Of a stretch of 64,000 bases of DNA, positions 1-8,590 are shown one piece after another. The first letter of the stretch is position 1. The number at the start of each line of letters is the position of its first letter. The position numbers and the translations under genes are program-made. The DNA is from Telluria aromaticivorans (GTDB taxonomy: Bacteria > Pseudomonadota > Gammaproteobacteria > Burkholderiales > Burkholderiaceae_D). Location of the stretch: the NCBI RefSeq assembly GCF_013003915.1, contig NZ_JABAIV010000001.1, positions 682,001-746,000 on the forward strand, read 5' to 3'. The notes under the pieces were generated by a model, which was not told the DNA's origin, did no database searches, and was given only the letters and a program-made list of their open reading frames with translations.

Positions 1-1285
1 CGACCTGCGTACAGGCGCAGACCTCGGCCGCGTCCTCCAGCGTGAATCCGGCGCGGAAGACGGCCAGCCGCTGGAGTACCGTACGCTCATGCGGCGCGAG
101 TAGTTCGACGCTCCAGTCGAGCATCGTCTCGAATGTGCGGTGGCGCGGATCCCCGGCATCTGCGGGCCCTGCCGGCGCGAACAGGCAGTCGAGTCCATTC
201 TCGACGCCGTCGAGACCCAGCACGCCGGCCCGGGCTGCGGCCAGTTCGATCGCCAGGGGGTTGCCGTCCAGCTGGCGGCACAGCCTGGCAATCCGGACAT
301 TGTCGCCCCGGTCCAGCCGCAAGCCGGCGGCCGATGCCCGCTGCACGAACAGCGTTTCCGCCGGCGCCTGCCGCCCTCCCGGAGGCGCTCCAGGCGCATC
401 CGCAGTTCCAAGCGGCGCAAGTCGGTAGACCCATTCCTCCTGCAGACACAGTGATTCGCGGCTGGTGACGAGCAGATGAACCGCGCACGCCTCGGCGAGC
501 AGGCGCTCGGCGAACACGGCAACCGCATCCGCCAGGTGTCCGCAGTTGTCCATTACGACCAGCAGCCGGGCATTCGCCAACGATGCGAAGACTGCGGATT
601 CCGGCTCGCGCGGCGCGTTCCCGCCGGCCTCCGCGATCCTGAGGCCAGCCGCGAGCGCAGCCACCGCCTCCGTACCGGTTGCGGCCTGCGCAAGGTCGAC
701 CAGACAAACGTTACCGTCGAATTCGCCTGCCACGGCGGCGGCCACGACCCGTGCCACCGTGCTCTTGCCCATCCCCCCTGCGCCGACGATCGAGACCATG
801 CGCCTGCGCCGCACCTGTCCGCACAGTAGCGCTATCGCATCGTCGCGCCCGAGTACCGGGCCGGTGCCGACAGGTAAAGGAGCCGGCGCCGCACGCGCGG
901 CGGCCCGCGGCGCTTGTCCGGCATCCACGTGGCGCCGGCAGTGCCCTACGAAGGTATAGCCGCGGCCCAGCACATTGAGGATGTAGCGGTTCTCCCCGAG
1001 GGCCTTGCGCAGGCCGGCGACATGGGCTCGCAGACTGCTTTCCTCGACGTCTCCATCCGGCCAAAGGTGAGAGACCAGTTCTCCGCGTCCGACCACCTGG
1101 CCTGCACGCTCGACCAGCAGCGCCAGCAGCTTGAAGGCGCGCCCGCTCAGCGGGACACGCGCGCCGTCGCGCCGCAACTCCCGCAGTTCCGGCCACAGTT
1201 CGAAAGGACCGAACTGGATCAATATGCAGGCCGGCTCGGCTTCAGGCTGCTGGAAAGGCCCCGCCGCCGCATCGCGCATGCCCAT
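1..1285 (-). CDS. Winged-helix/STAND ATPase transcriptional regulator, paralog 1 (partial)
   Basis: The frame is open from an ATG at 1285 to the left edge, giving 428 residues with the C-terminus missing. A purine-rich GGGAGA ribosome site precedes the ATG. Residues 22-115 form an OmpR/PhoB-type winged helix ending in the usual GRGYTFVG. A P-loop, GAGGMGKST, lies near 168-176, followed by a Walker-B-like LLVVMDNCGHL and the sensor stretch LLVTSRESL, as in STAND/NB-ARC regulators of the AfsR type. It is the first of four paralogs on the same strand. The family role is transcription control through an ATPase switch; the target and signal are unknown. Its P-loop carries M where the paralogs have I. 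Confidence 0.85.
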   Translation of the reverse strand, partial: MGMRDAAAGPFQQPEAEPACILIQFGPFELWPELRELRRDGARVPLSGRAFKLLALLVERAGQVVGRGELVSHLWPDGDVEESSLRAHVAGLRKALGENRYILNVLGRGYTFVGHCRRHVDAGQAPRAAARAAPAPLPVGTGPVLGRDDAIALLCGQVRRRRMVSIVGAGGMGKSTVARVVAAAVAGEFDGNVCLVDLAQAATGTEAVAALAAGLRIAEAGGNAPREPESAVFASLANARLLVVMDNCGHLADAVAVFAERLLAEACAVHLLVTSRESLCLQEEWVYRLAPLGTADAPGAPPGGRQAPAETLFVQRASAAGLRLDRGDNVRIARLCRQLDGNPLAIELAAARAGVLGLDGVENGLDCLFAPAGPADAGDPRHRTFETMLDWSVELLAPHERTVLQRLAVFRAGFTLEDAAEVCACTQV

Positions 1286-1349
1286 CTTTATCTCTCCCGC
1301 GTGATTGTTATCGTCTTTTCCATCATAGGCGGCGCGGCCGGCGCCTGCG

Positions 1350-1366
1350 TTTAAAGTTGTGAACGC
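1350..1366 (-). promoter_or_regulatory. Candidate operator, TTCACAA motif copy 1
   Basis: On the plus strand this reads TTTAAAGTTGTGAACGC, about 65 bp upstream of the start of regulator paralog 1. The same TTGTGAA core with an AT-rich left flank occurs at 7155-7172 and 12460-12477, each upstream of a minus-strand start. A shared regulatory site is an inference. Confidence 0.4.
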
Positions 1367-1387
1367 GATGGCGGGCGCTCCTGCGGC

Positions 1388-4174
1388 TCAGGAGCGCAGC
1401 AAGGCGCGTGCAAGGCGCAGGTCGGCGACATCGGGGCCCTCAGGGAAACGAGCAAGCACCCCGCCCAATTCCGCCACGGAGGCGCCTGTTCGGCCAAGAC
1501 GTTGCGCAAGCCGGACCTGGCTGCAGGCGCTGCGCAGCTCCCACAGCAGTGCGCCCTGTTCGTGCGCCAGGCTGCGTGCCCGGGCCAGCAGCACCGCCGC
1601 CGACTGCAGGGCATCCTTGTTTCCACAGGAAAGCAAGGCCTCGGCCTGAGCGCGCAAGGTTTCTGGGACGCACCATCCCACCGCGCCTTCGTGCGCCCGC
1701 TCCTCCGCCTTGGCCGTCAGCATGCGCGGATCGAAGCTGGCCATGTGGTCGGACTGCATGCTGCTGCTTGCCGCGACCCTGGCCGCCACTTCTGCGAAAC
1801 GCTCCGGTCCGGCACTTGCATCGGCGGTCGCCACAAGCTCCAGCACCTCGCGGTAATTCCGGGCCCAGGTCTGCCACAGGCCGATGGAGTAGCGGCGCAC
1901 GTGGTCCTCGAGCGTCGCCAGCAGCGCGTCGCATGAAGCGAAGTCGCGGTTCCATAGGGCAATCGGAATCGCGGCCAATGCATAGGCATGGCAGAGCGCC
2001 GTCGGCCGGTCGTCCTGTGCTTCGAGGCATGCCTGGGCGCACAGGTCGGACGCGCGGCCGAAATCGCCTCTCATCCAGAGGAGGCGCGACATCAGGAGGC
2101 GCATCGCGGTACCAATCTCGAGCGGGGCCGAGGAATAGTTCAGCGGGATCTTGCGCCAACTTAGCGCCATGGCCTCCGCCGCCGCCGCCATGGCTTCCTC
2201 ATGCCTGCCCATGTAGTGCAGCGACTGCGCGCTGGTCTTCTTGCCGATCAGTACCAGCGTCGGGTCGTCCATCCGGCGCGCCGCCGCGTCCAGGCGATAG
2301 GCTGTCTCGAGCGCACGAGAAAATTTGGCGGTGCTGAAGCAGAAACACCAGTAGCCCATCAAGGGCGCCACGATGGATTGCGGATTGCCGGCCAGCTCCG
2401 CCTCGCGGATGCCTTCGTCGAGTTGGGACATGGTGACGATCTCGTCGCCGAAGGGTTCGTCGATGTTGTCCCTGGCGTGACACGCGAGGCTCATGCGCAG
2501 GAGCGGGGGCGGGTTGTCCACCCGCGCCAGCACGGCGAGGCCCTGGCGCACGTGACGGCTGAACTCGAGGACCGCTCCAGCCTGGTCGGCCAAGGGAAAG
2601 CTCAGCACGGTCAGACGGGCGCCGACGATGCCGCTTTCCTGGCCGGAGTAGGCCCAGTCGAGCGCAGCGCGGACATCGTCGAGCCAGGGAGCGTACTGGG
2701 CCAGCCAGGGACGGCGCGGCATGTGGAGCCACGCTACTTGCGCTTCCTCGAGCAGTCCGCACAGAAAGTCGGCATGACGGGACAGGACCAGCAGCCGGTC
2801 GGCGTCCTCCTCGTGCAGGCGCGCGGCATAGGCGCGCGTGGTATCGAGCAGGCGGTGGCGCCCGTCCGCTTCTCGCGCGGCGCTGACCAGGGATTTGGTC
2901 ATCAGGCCGATCACGATCTCCTTGACGCTGCAGCCGTCCAGCCTGGCGTCGGCGGCGATCGCGGCGGCCGCCTCCAAAGTGAAGCCGCCCCTGAATACCG
3001 ACAGCCGGCGGAACACCGTCTTCTCGTCGTCGGACAGGATATCGTAGCTCCAGGCCAGCATGGCGCCCAGGCTCAGGTGGCGGCCGCGCGCGCCCATGGG
3101 CGCGGCGCCGCCGTCGAGCAGGCGCCGTCCGGCCTGCGAAGCCAGTTCAACCAAGCCGATGCCGGGCGCCATGGCGGCGGCCAATTCCAGCGCGAGCGGC
3201 AGGCCGTCGAGGTCGCGGCACAGGGCAGTGACCGCCGCGACGTCCTCCTGCTCCAGTCCGCGCGCGCCAAAGGCGTGGGCGACGAACAACCTGACCGCCG
3301 GCGCCGACAGCGCGCTGCCCACGTCCACTGTCCTTGGGGATGGCAGGCCCATCGGCTCGAGGCGGTACACTCGTTCGCCGTCCGCACGCAGCGGCTCGCG
3401 GCTGGTCACCAGCACGGATACGCCCGGCGCCGCCGCCAGCAGCATCTCGGCCATCTGGCCGGCGGCCTCGATCATGTGTTCGCAGCTGTCGAGCAGTACC
3501 AGCAGGCTGCGGCCGGCCAGCAGCGAAGCGAAGCGCCCGGCCAGGTCAGCGTCCGGGCCGCCGACGACGCTCCGCACGCCCAGCGCCTGCGCCATCGCCG
3601 GCAGCAGCTGGCCCGGATCGAACATGGCGGCCAGGTCGAGCGTCAGGATGCCGTCAGGGTAACGCTGGTCCAGGCCGGGCAGCAAGGCGCGGGCGACGCT
3701 GGTCTTGCCGATGCCGCCTGGGCCGACGATCGACACGAAGCGATGGCCGGCCAGCATGCCGTCGACGGTGGCCAGCGCAGCCTCGCGGCCGATCAGCTGG
3801 CGCGGCCCGACTTCGGAACGAGGCTCCGGCGGCAGCACCAGCATGTAACCCTTCCCGACCTGGATCGCGAACAGCTCGGGTGCATGCCGGGCCAGCGCAC
3901 AGTTGAGCGCGGCGACCTGGTCGAACAGGCCGCGGGGGCCGGCGGCATCGCGGCAGCGAGCCAGCAACAGGCGCTCGCCCGCCACAGTCCCTCCATGCTC
4001 GACCAGTACCTGGAACAGCAGGAACTCGCTGCGCGTCAGCGGCAGCCGCGTCCCGCTGTAGCTTGCGCCCGCGCTTTCGGGCTCGAGGACGAAGGGGCCG
4101 ATCGCCAGGCCCCCTGCTTCATCTCGCGCGGCAGGCAGCGGGTTTGCCTTTCCCGCACCGGTTGCAGTCGCCAT
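1388..4174 (-). CDS. Winged-helix/STAND ATPase transcriptional regulator, paralog 2
   Basis: A 928-residue protein. Residues 22-115 resemble a Trans_reg_C winged helix, but it is the most divergent of the four here: the recognition-helix region lacks the usual EENxLRxHI pattern. The P-loop GPGGIGKT is at 151-158, followed by a Walker-B-like LLVLLDSCEHM, then VLVTSREPL and GLPLALELAAA, which are typical of the STAND module. The C-terminal half is helical and TPR-like. It starts 6 bp after the stop of paralog 3, so the two are probably cotranscribed in the order paralog 3 then paralog 2. With a divergent DNA-binding head it may have another target or act through its partner; that is an inference. 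Confidence 0.85.
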   Translation of the reverse strand: MATATGAGKANPLPAARDEAGGLAIGPFVLEPESAGASYSGTRLPLTRSEFLLFQVLVEHGGTVAGERLLLARCRDAAGPRGLFDQVAALNCALARHAPELFAIQVGKGYMLVLPPEPRSEVGPRQLIGREAALATVDGMLAGHRFVSIVGPGGIGKTSVARALLPGLDQRYPDGILTLDLAAMFDPGQLLPAMAQALGVRSVVGGPDADLAGRFASLLAGRSLLVLLDSCEHMIEAAGQMAEMLLAAAPGVSVLVTSREPLRADGERVYRLEPMGLPSPRTVDVGSALSAPAVRLFVAHAFGARGLEQEDVAAVTALCRDLDGLPLALELAAAMAPGIGLVELASQAGRRLLDGGAAPMGARGRHLSLGAMLAWSYDILSDDEKTVFRRLSVFRGGFTLEAAAAIAADARLDGCSVKEIVIGLMTKSLVSAAREADGRHRLLDTTRAYAARLHEEDADRLLVLSRHADFLCGLLEEAQVAWLHMPRRPWLAQYAPWLDDVRAALDWAYSGQESGIVGARLTVLSFPLADQAGAVLEFSRHVRQGLAVLARVDNPPPLLRMSLACHARDNIDEPFGDEIVTMSQLDEGIREAELAGNPQSIVAPLMGYWCFCFSTAKFSRALETAYRLDAAARRMDDPTLVLIGKKTSAQSLHYMGRHEEAMAAAAEAMALSWRKIPLNYSSAPLEIGTAMRLLMSRLLWMRGDFGRASDLCAQACLEAQDDRPTALCHAYALAAIPIALWNRDFASCDALLATLEDHVRRYSIGLWQTWARNYREVLELVATADASAGPERFAEVAARVAASSSMQSDHMASFDPRMLTAKAEERAHEGAVGWCVPETLRAQAEALLSCGNKDALQSAAVLLARARSLAHEQGALLWELRSACSQVRLAQRLGRTGASVAELGGVLARFPEGPDVADLRLARALLRS

Positions 4175-4180
4175 GACAGT

Positions 4181-7057
4181 TCACCCCAGTAGTTGGAGGG
4201 CCGCGCGCAGGTCGGCGCTGGCGAGGTCTTCGTGATAGGCGGCCACGATTGGCTCGAGCAGGGCCGCGATCTGCCGTTCCTGCCCACGTGCCCGCCACAG
4301 GCGCCCCAGGCTGGTGGCGCAGCGCAGTTCCCAGGCGCGGGCTTCCTGCTGGCGGGCCAGCGCCAGGCCACGCAGGAACAGCTCTTCCGCCTGCGCAGCG
4401 GCGCCGGCCTCGTGCGCGCCCTGCGGCCGCATGCCATCCTTGCCCGCGGCGCGGGCGAGGACCTGCTCGCCGCTGGCGCGCAGCACCTCGGCCGCGCACC
4501 AGCCGACCAGGCCTTGCTGGCAGCGCATTACGGCGCGCTCGGTCACGAGGCTGGAGGCAAACGTGGCGAAATGGTCGGACTGCTTGGCGTCCAGCCCGAG
4601 CGCGATCCCCGACAGGTCTTCCGGCTGGCTGTACCTAGCGATCATGACGCGGCGATACAGCTGGGCCCAGGCGCTCCAGTAGCTCATCGCATGCCGGTCG
4701 GTGTGGTTGGTCAGCTGCGCGACCAGGGCGCGCGCGCCGGCATCGTCGCCGCGCCAGAGGGCGACCGGGATGGCGCAGACCGCCAGCGCGTTGGCCTGGG
4801 AGAACGGCGCGCGATCCTTGGCGGCCCGCTCGATGCATTCCTGGGCGATCGCCGCCGCCTTCTCGCCATGTCCCTGCATCCACATCGCACGCGCCAGCAC
4901 GATGCGCATCGAGACGCCCCGGTCCATCGGGCTGGTCAGGCGCAAGGGCAATTTCCAGACCCGTGCACCCAGCACCTCCTCGGCCAGGCTGCTCGCACGG
5001 CCATGCTCCCCCAGCATGTGCCAGGTCAGGGCACGCATGCGCCTGGCGACCAGCAGCGCGCGCGGGTTGCCGGCCTGGCCCGCGACCTCGAACATGCGTG
5101 CCGCATGGGCATCCGCCTGCCGGTAGGCGGCGGCGCCGAAACAGCGGGCGAAGGTGTTGTACAGCGCCTCGATCAGGACCAGGGGCTTGCCGCTGCGTTC
5201 GCCATGTTCGATGGCGCGTTCGAAACTGGACCAGTCAGCCACCGAGCCCGGCCCCCGGCCGTCCGCGTCGCCGGGAATGGCGGCGATCGAGAGCACGGAC
5301 TGCAGGCGCACCTCGTCGAGCGGATCAATGGCGACGCCGCCGGCCGCCGCGTCCAGGGCGCGCGAGGCGTAGCGGCACATCTCCGGCTCGCTGACGATTC
5401 CGGACAGCAGCAGGGTCGAGGTGGCGGTCAGGCGCACGCCGATCTCGCGGTCGCCGCCGGGGCCGAAAGCCCAGTCGAGCGCGGACCTGACGTTGCCGAC
5501 CACGTAGCCGGCCCGTTCGATCCAGATCGACTGGTCCAGAGTTTCCCATGATGCCTCGCATTCGTCCATCAATGCGAGGGTAAGGGCGGCATGGCGGCGA
5601 GCCACCTCGGCCCGCGTCGGGTCCTCGTCGAGCCGCTCGGCCGCATAGGCGCGGGTAATGCCGAGCACGGCGAAATAGCCGTCCGGACCGCGCGTGTCCG
5701 TCATGATCAGCGACTTCGCCACGAGGCCGAGCACGCAGCGCACGACTTCCGCGCCGTCGATCGCATCGCACGCCGCCACCGCCACCGCGGACTCGAGTGC
5801 GAACGGCCCGCTGAACACGGCGCAGGCGCGGAACACCGCTTGTTCTGACGGACTCAGCAGGTCGTAACTCCAGTCCAGCAAGGCACGCAGGGTGCGATGC
5901 CGCGGAAGCACGGTGCGCCGGCCGCTGCCCAGCAGCCGCAGGCGGTCGTCGAGCTGCTCCACCACGCCATGAACCCCGAGCAGGCCGATGCGCGCCGCAG
6001 CGAACTCCAGCGCCAGCGGCACGCCATCCAGGCGCCGGCACAGCTGGATGGCGGCCGGCAGCTCCGCAGTGCCGAGCCGGAAGGATTCCATGCTGGCTTC
6101 GGCGCGCTCCGCCAACAGGCGCAGGGCTGGATAGGCGAGCGCCTGTTCGACGCTCAGGGCGGGGTCGTCGGGCGGGCATTCCAGCGGTTCGAGGCGGTGC
6201 ACCCACTCGCCTTCCGCATCGAGCGGTTCGCGGCTCGTCGCCACCACATCGACACAGGGCGCGACCCGCAGGATCCATTCGATCAGGCGGGTGGCGGCTT
6301 CGATCAGGTGCTCGCAATTGTCGAATACGATCAGCATGCGGCGCGGGGCCAGCCAGCGCTCCAGGGTCAGCATCACGCTTTCCCCCGGCACCGCGATGCG
6401 CAGCGTGGACGCCAGCGCATCGGGAACCAGCCCGCCGCTGCCGAGCTGGGCGAGGTCGACAAAGCAGGCGCCGTCGGCATAGTCGTGCTCCAGGCCGGCG
6501 GCGGTGGCCAGGGCCAGGGTGGTCTTGCCGATGCCGCCGTGGCCGACGATCGTGGTGAGCCGGCAGTGCGCCAGCTGTTGGCACAGCTGGCGCATGGCCT
6601 CTTCGCGCCCGATGGTGGTCGTCATGCGCAAAGGTAAGGGGCGCGGGGCGTTCTGGCGATCAAAGGGAGGGCCGCCATCGTCCTCGCTGACTGTAGCCAC
6701 GACAGCCACGAAACTGTAGCCGCGACCGGGAACATTGGCGATGTAGCGCGACTCGCCAGCGTCGTCGCCCAGGGCCTTGCGCAACGCAGCAATGTGTACC
6801 CGCAGACAGCTATCCTCGACCAGCAAGCCGGGCCATACCAGCCGCTCGAGTTCGGCGCGGCTGACGACCTGCCCCGCACGCTCGACGAGCACCGACAGCA
6901 GGTCGATGGCACGCCCTCCAAGCCGGACCGGGGCCGCGCCATGGCACAACTGCCGGGTATGGCGCAGCAGACGGAAAGGCCCGAACACCATGACCTGCTG
7001 CTTGCCGTCCATTTGACTGCCTGCCACGTCCTCCCCCCTATGCAGCGCGGCCGGCAT
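4181..7057 (-). CDS. Winged-helix/STAND ATPase transcriptional regulator, paralog 3
   Basis: About 958 residues from the ATG at 7057, chosen because GGTGGAG lies 5 bases upstream; a GTG at 7099 is an alternative without a clear ribosome site. An OmpR-type winged helix, ending NVPGRGYSF, occupies residues 20-120. The P-loop GHGGIGKT is near 172-179, then LIVFDNCEHLIEA, VVATSREPL and GVPLALEFAAA follow. The remainder is alpha-helical and repeat-like. It is probably the first gene of a two-gene unit with paralog 2. The motif TTCACAACATTTAA lies 98 bp upstream, between it and the divergent MFS remnant. The regulated function is not evident. Confidence 0.87.
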   Translation of the reverse strand: MPAALHRGEDVAGSQMDGKQQVMVFGPFRLLRHTRQLCHGAAPVRLGGRAIDLLSVLVERAGQVVSRAELERLVWPGLLVEDSCLRVHIAALRKALGDDAGESRYIANVPGRGYSFVAVVATVSEDDGGPPFDRQNAPRPLPLRMTTTIGREEAMRQLCQQLAHCRLTTIVGHGGIGKTTLALATAAGLEHDYADGACFVDLAQLGSGGLVPDALASTLRIAVPGESVMLTLERWLAPRRMLIVFDNCEHLIEAATRLIEWILRVAPCVDVVATSREPLDAEGEWVHRLEPLECPPDDPALSVEQALAYPALRLLAERAEASMESFRLGTAELPAAIQLCRRLDGVPLALEFAAARIGLLGVHGVVEQLDDRLRLLGSGRRTVLPRHRTLRALLDWSYDLLSPSEQAVFRACAVFSGPFALESAVAVAACDAIDGAEVVRCVLGLVAKSLIMTDTRGPDGYFAVLGITRAYAAERLDEDPTRAEVARRHAALTLALMDECEASWETLDQSIWIERAGYVVGNVRSALDWAFGPGGDREIGVRLTATSTLLLSGIVSEPEMCRYASRALDAAAGGVAIDPLDEVRLQSVLSIAAIPGDADGRGPGSVADWSSFERAIEHGERSGKPLVLIEALYNTFARCFGAAAYRQADAHAARMFEVAGQAGNPRALLVARRMRALTWHMLGEHGRASSLAEEVLGARVWKLPLRLTSPMDRGVSMRIVLARAMWMQGHGEKAAAIAQECIERAAKDRAPFSQANALAVCAIPVALWRGDDAGARALVAQLTNHTDRHAMSYWSAWAQLYRRVMIARYSQPEDLSGIALGLDAKQSDHFATFASSLVTERAVMRCQQGLVGWCAAEVLRASGEQVLARAAGKDGMRPQGAHEAGAAAQAEELFLRGLALARQQEARAWELRCATSLGRLWRARGQERQIAALLEPIVAAYHEDLASADLRAALQLLG

Positions 7058-7154
7058 GGAAGCTCCACCCGGCGCGGTTCTTCGTCTGTTTTCCGACACT
7101 TGCAGTATGCGCCAGGAAGCGACCGGGCCGCGGCCCGGGCCGCGGAGACGGCGT

Positions 7155-7172
7155 GTTAAATGTTGTGAAAGA
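7155..7172 (-). promoter_or_regulatory. Candidate operator, TTCACAA motif copy 2
   Basis: The plus strand reads GTTAAATGTTGTGAAAGA in the divergent gap between regulator paralog 3 and the MFS remnant. It shares the TTGTGAA core and an AT-rich left half with copies at 1350 and 12460. Confidence 0.4.
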
Positions 7173-7238
7173 TATGCAGACGTGGAGCCGGCCGGGCCGA
7201 AGGAGCGCTACCATGGCACCTCACGACAAGGAGGATCT

Positions 7239-8571
7239 ATGGAACGCGCCCGGGTCGCCATGATGGTCGGCCAGCGGCTCGACGGAATGCCGGTCACGCG
7301 CCTGCACTGCCTGGCGGTCGCCCTGTGCGCCACCAGGCTTTGCCGTCGATGCCTTCGAGATCACCATGGGCAGTACGCTCGCGGCAGTGTTTGCCTCGCC
7401 ACCCTACGCGACGGCGCCGGACCGCCTGTCCCTGCTGCTGGCGGCTGTCTACGTCGGGGCTGCCATCGGTGCGCCGCTGTCCGGCTGGCTGGCCGACCGT
7501 AGTGGCCGCCGCCGGATGCTGATCGCGCTGATGCTGTTCATGGCGGTCACGTCGGTGGGTGCGGCCGCCAGCCGCGACGTCGGCGAACTGAGCGCATGGC
7601 GGGCCCTGTCCGGCCTCGCCCTGGGTGCGTATCCGCCGCTGATGGTCGCCTACCTGACCGACCTGCTGCCCGCCGCACATCGCGGGCGGATGCTGTTCCT
7701 GACCGTCGCCATTTCCTCGCTGGGACCGCTGCTCGGCACCTTCATGGTGCGCGCCCTGGTTCCGCTCCAGCCTTACGGCATCGAGGCCTGGCGCTGGGGC
7801 TTCATCGCCGGGGCCCTTGCCTGCGCCGCGGTCGGGGTGCTGTTCAACCGCCTGCCGGAGTCGCCACGCTGGCTGGCGGTGCGCGGCCGCGACGCCGAAG
7901 CCTGGGAGCAGTGCGAGCGCCTCGCCGCAGCCCCGCCGGTGCTCTCCGCAGCCGTGCCGGAACGCCAGTCCGCAGGAGCGCCTGGCGCCGGCGATGGCAC
8001 GCTTGCAGCCTGGCGCCGCTGGCTGCTGGTCGCCGCACTGTTCTTCCTCTCGCCCTGGTCGGCGATCGCGTTTCCGCTGCTGACGGGTGCGATCCTCGCC
8101 CAGCGCGGCTTCCGCCTGACCGATACCCTCTTCTACATCGGCCTGTCCACGCTCGGCGCCCTGGTCGGGAACCTGCTCGGGTCCTTCGTCATCGACCGCA
8201 CCGGACGCCGCCTTGCACTGGCCACGTGCGGCATCGCCACCTGCCTCCTGGGCTACCTGTTCATCGCCGCCAGTTCGCCGGTGCTGCTGGCGCTCGGCAG
8301 CTTCGGTTTCCTGATGTTCTCGATGATCTCGGTGTCCGTCCTGACCCTGTATGCGTAGGAGCTCTTTCCCACCGAAACACGGGCCAGCGCGGTGTCCGGC
8401 GCCTGGGCCTGCAACCGGGTCGGCGCCGCTTGCGCCCCGATGCTGCTGCTGCCCTTGCTGGCCAGCGGAGGCGCCCATGCGATGTATGCGGTGATTGCGG
8501 CCAGCATCGGGGCCAGTCTGGCATTGCTGTTCGCCGCCCCCCCTGGACGGCCGCGCTGCGCGTTGCGGTAG
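7239..8571 (+). pseudogene. MFS transporter pseudogene (frameshift plus internal TAG)
   Basis: An AAGGAGGA ribosome site precedes the ATG at 7239. The frame starting MERARVAMMVGQRLDGMPV runs to residue 32 and then loses frame. Removing one base near 7335 (an A between ACC and GGC) joins it to GFAVDAFEITMGSTL and the rest of a 12-helix MFS carrier, with the GWLADRSGRRRM loop at about residue 75. A TAG at 8356-8358 interrupts the conserved LYA-ELFPTETRA segment, and the frame then continues to the stop at 8569-8571. Two independent lesions make an inactive aromatic-acid/sugar-type transporter likely. It lies between two regulator paralogs on the other strand. The substrate is unknown. Confidence 0.8.
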
Positions 8572-8590
8572 CGGCCGCGGCCGGCGCCTG

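Noticed and set aside
2201..4192. Long plus-strand open frame (663 codons) opposite regulator paralog 2
   Set aside because: It is an antisense shadow in GC-rich DNA: no domain and no ribosome site, and the minus-strand frame carries the P-loop and winged helix.
8356..8358. TAG inside the MFS frame as a recoded sense codon
   Set aside because: There is no context for readthrough, and a separate frameshift near 7335 already inactivates the gene.
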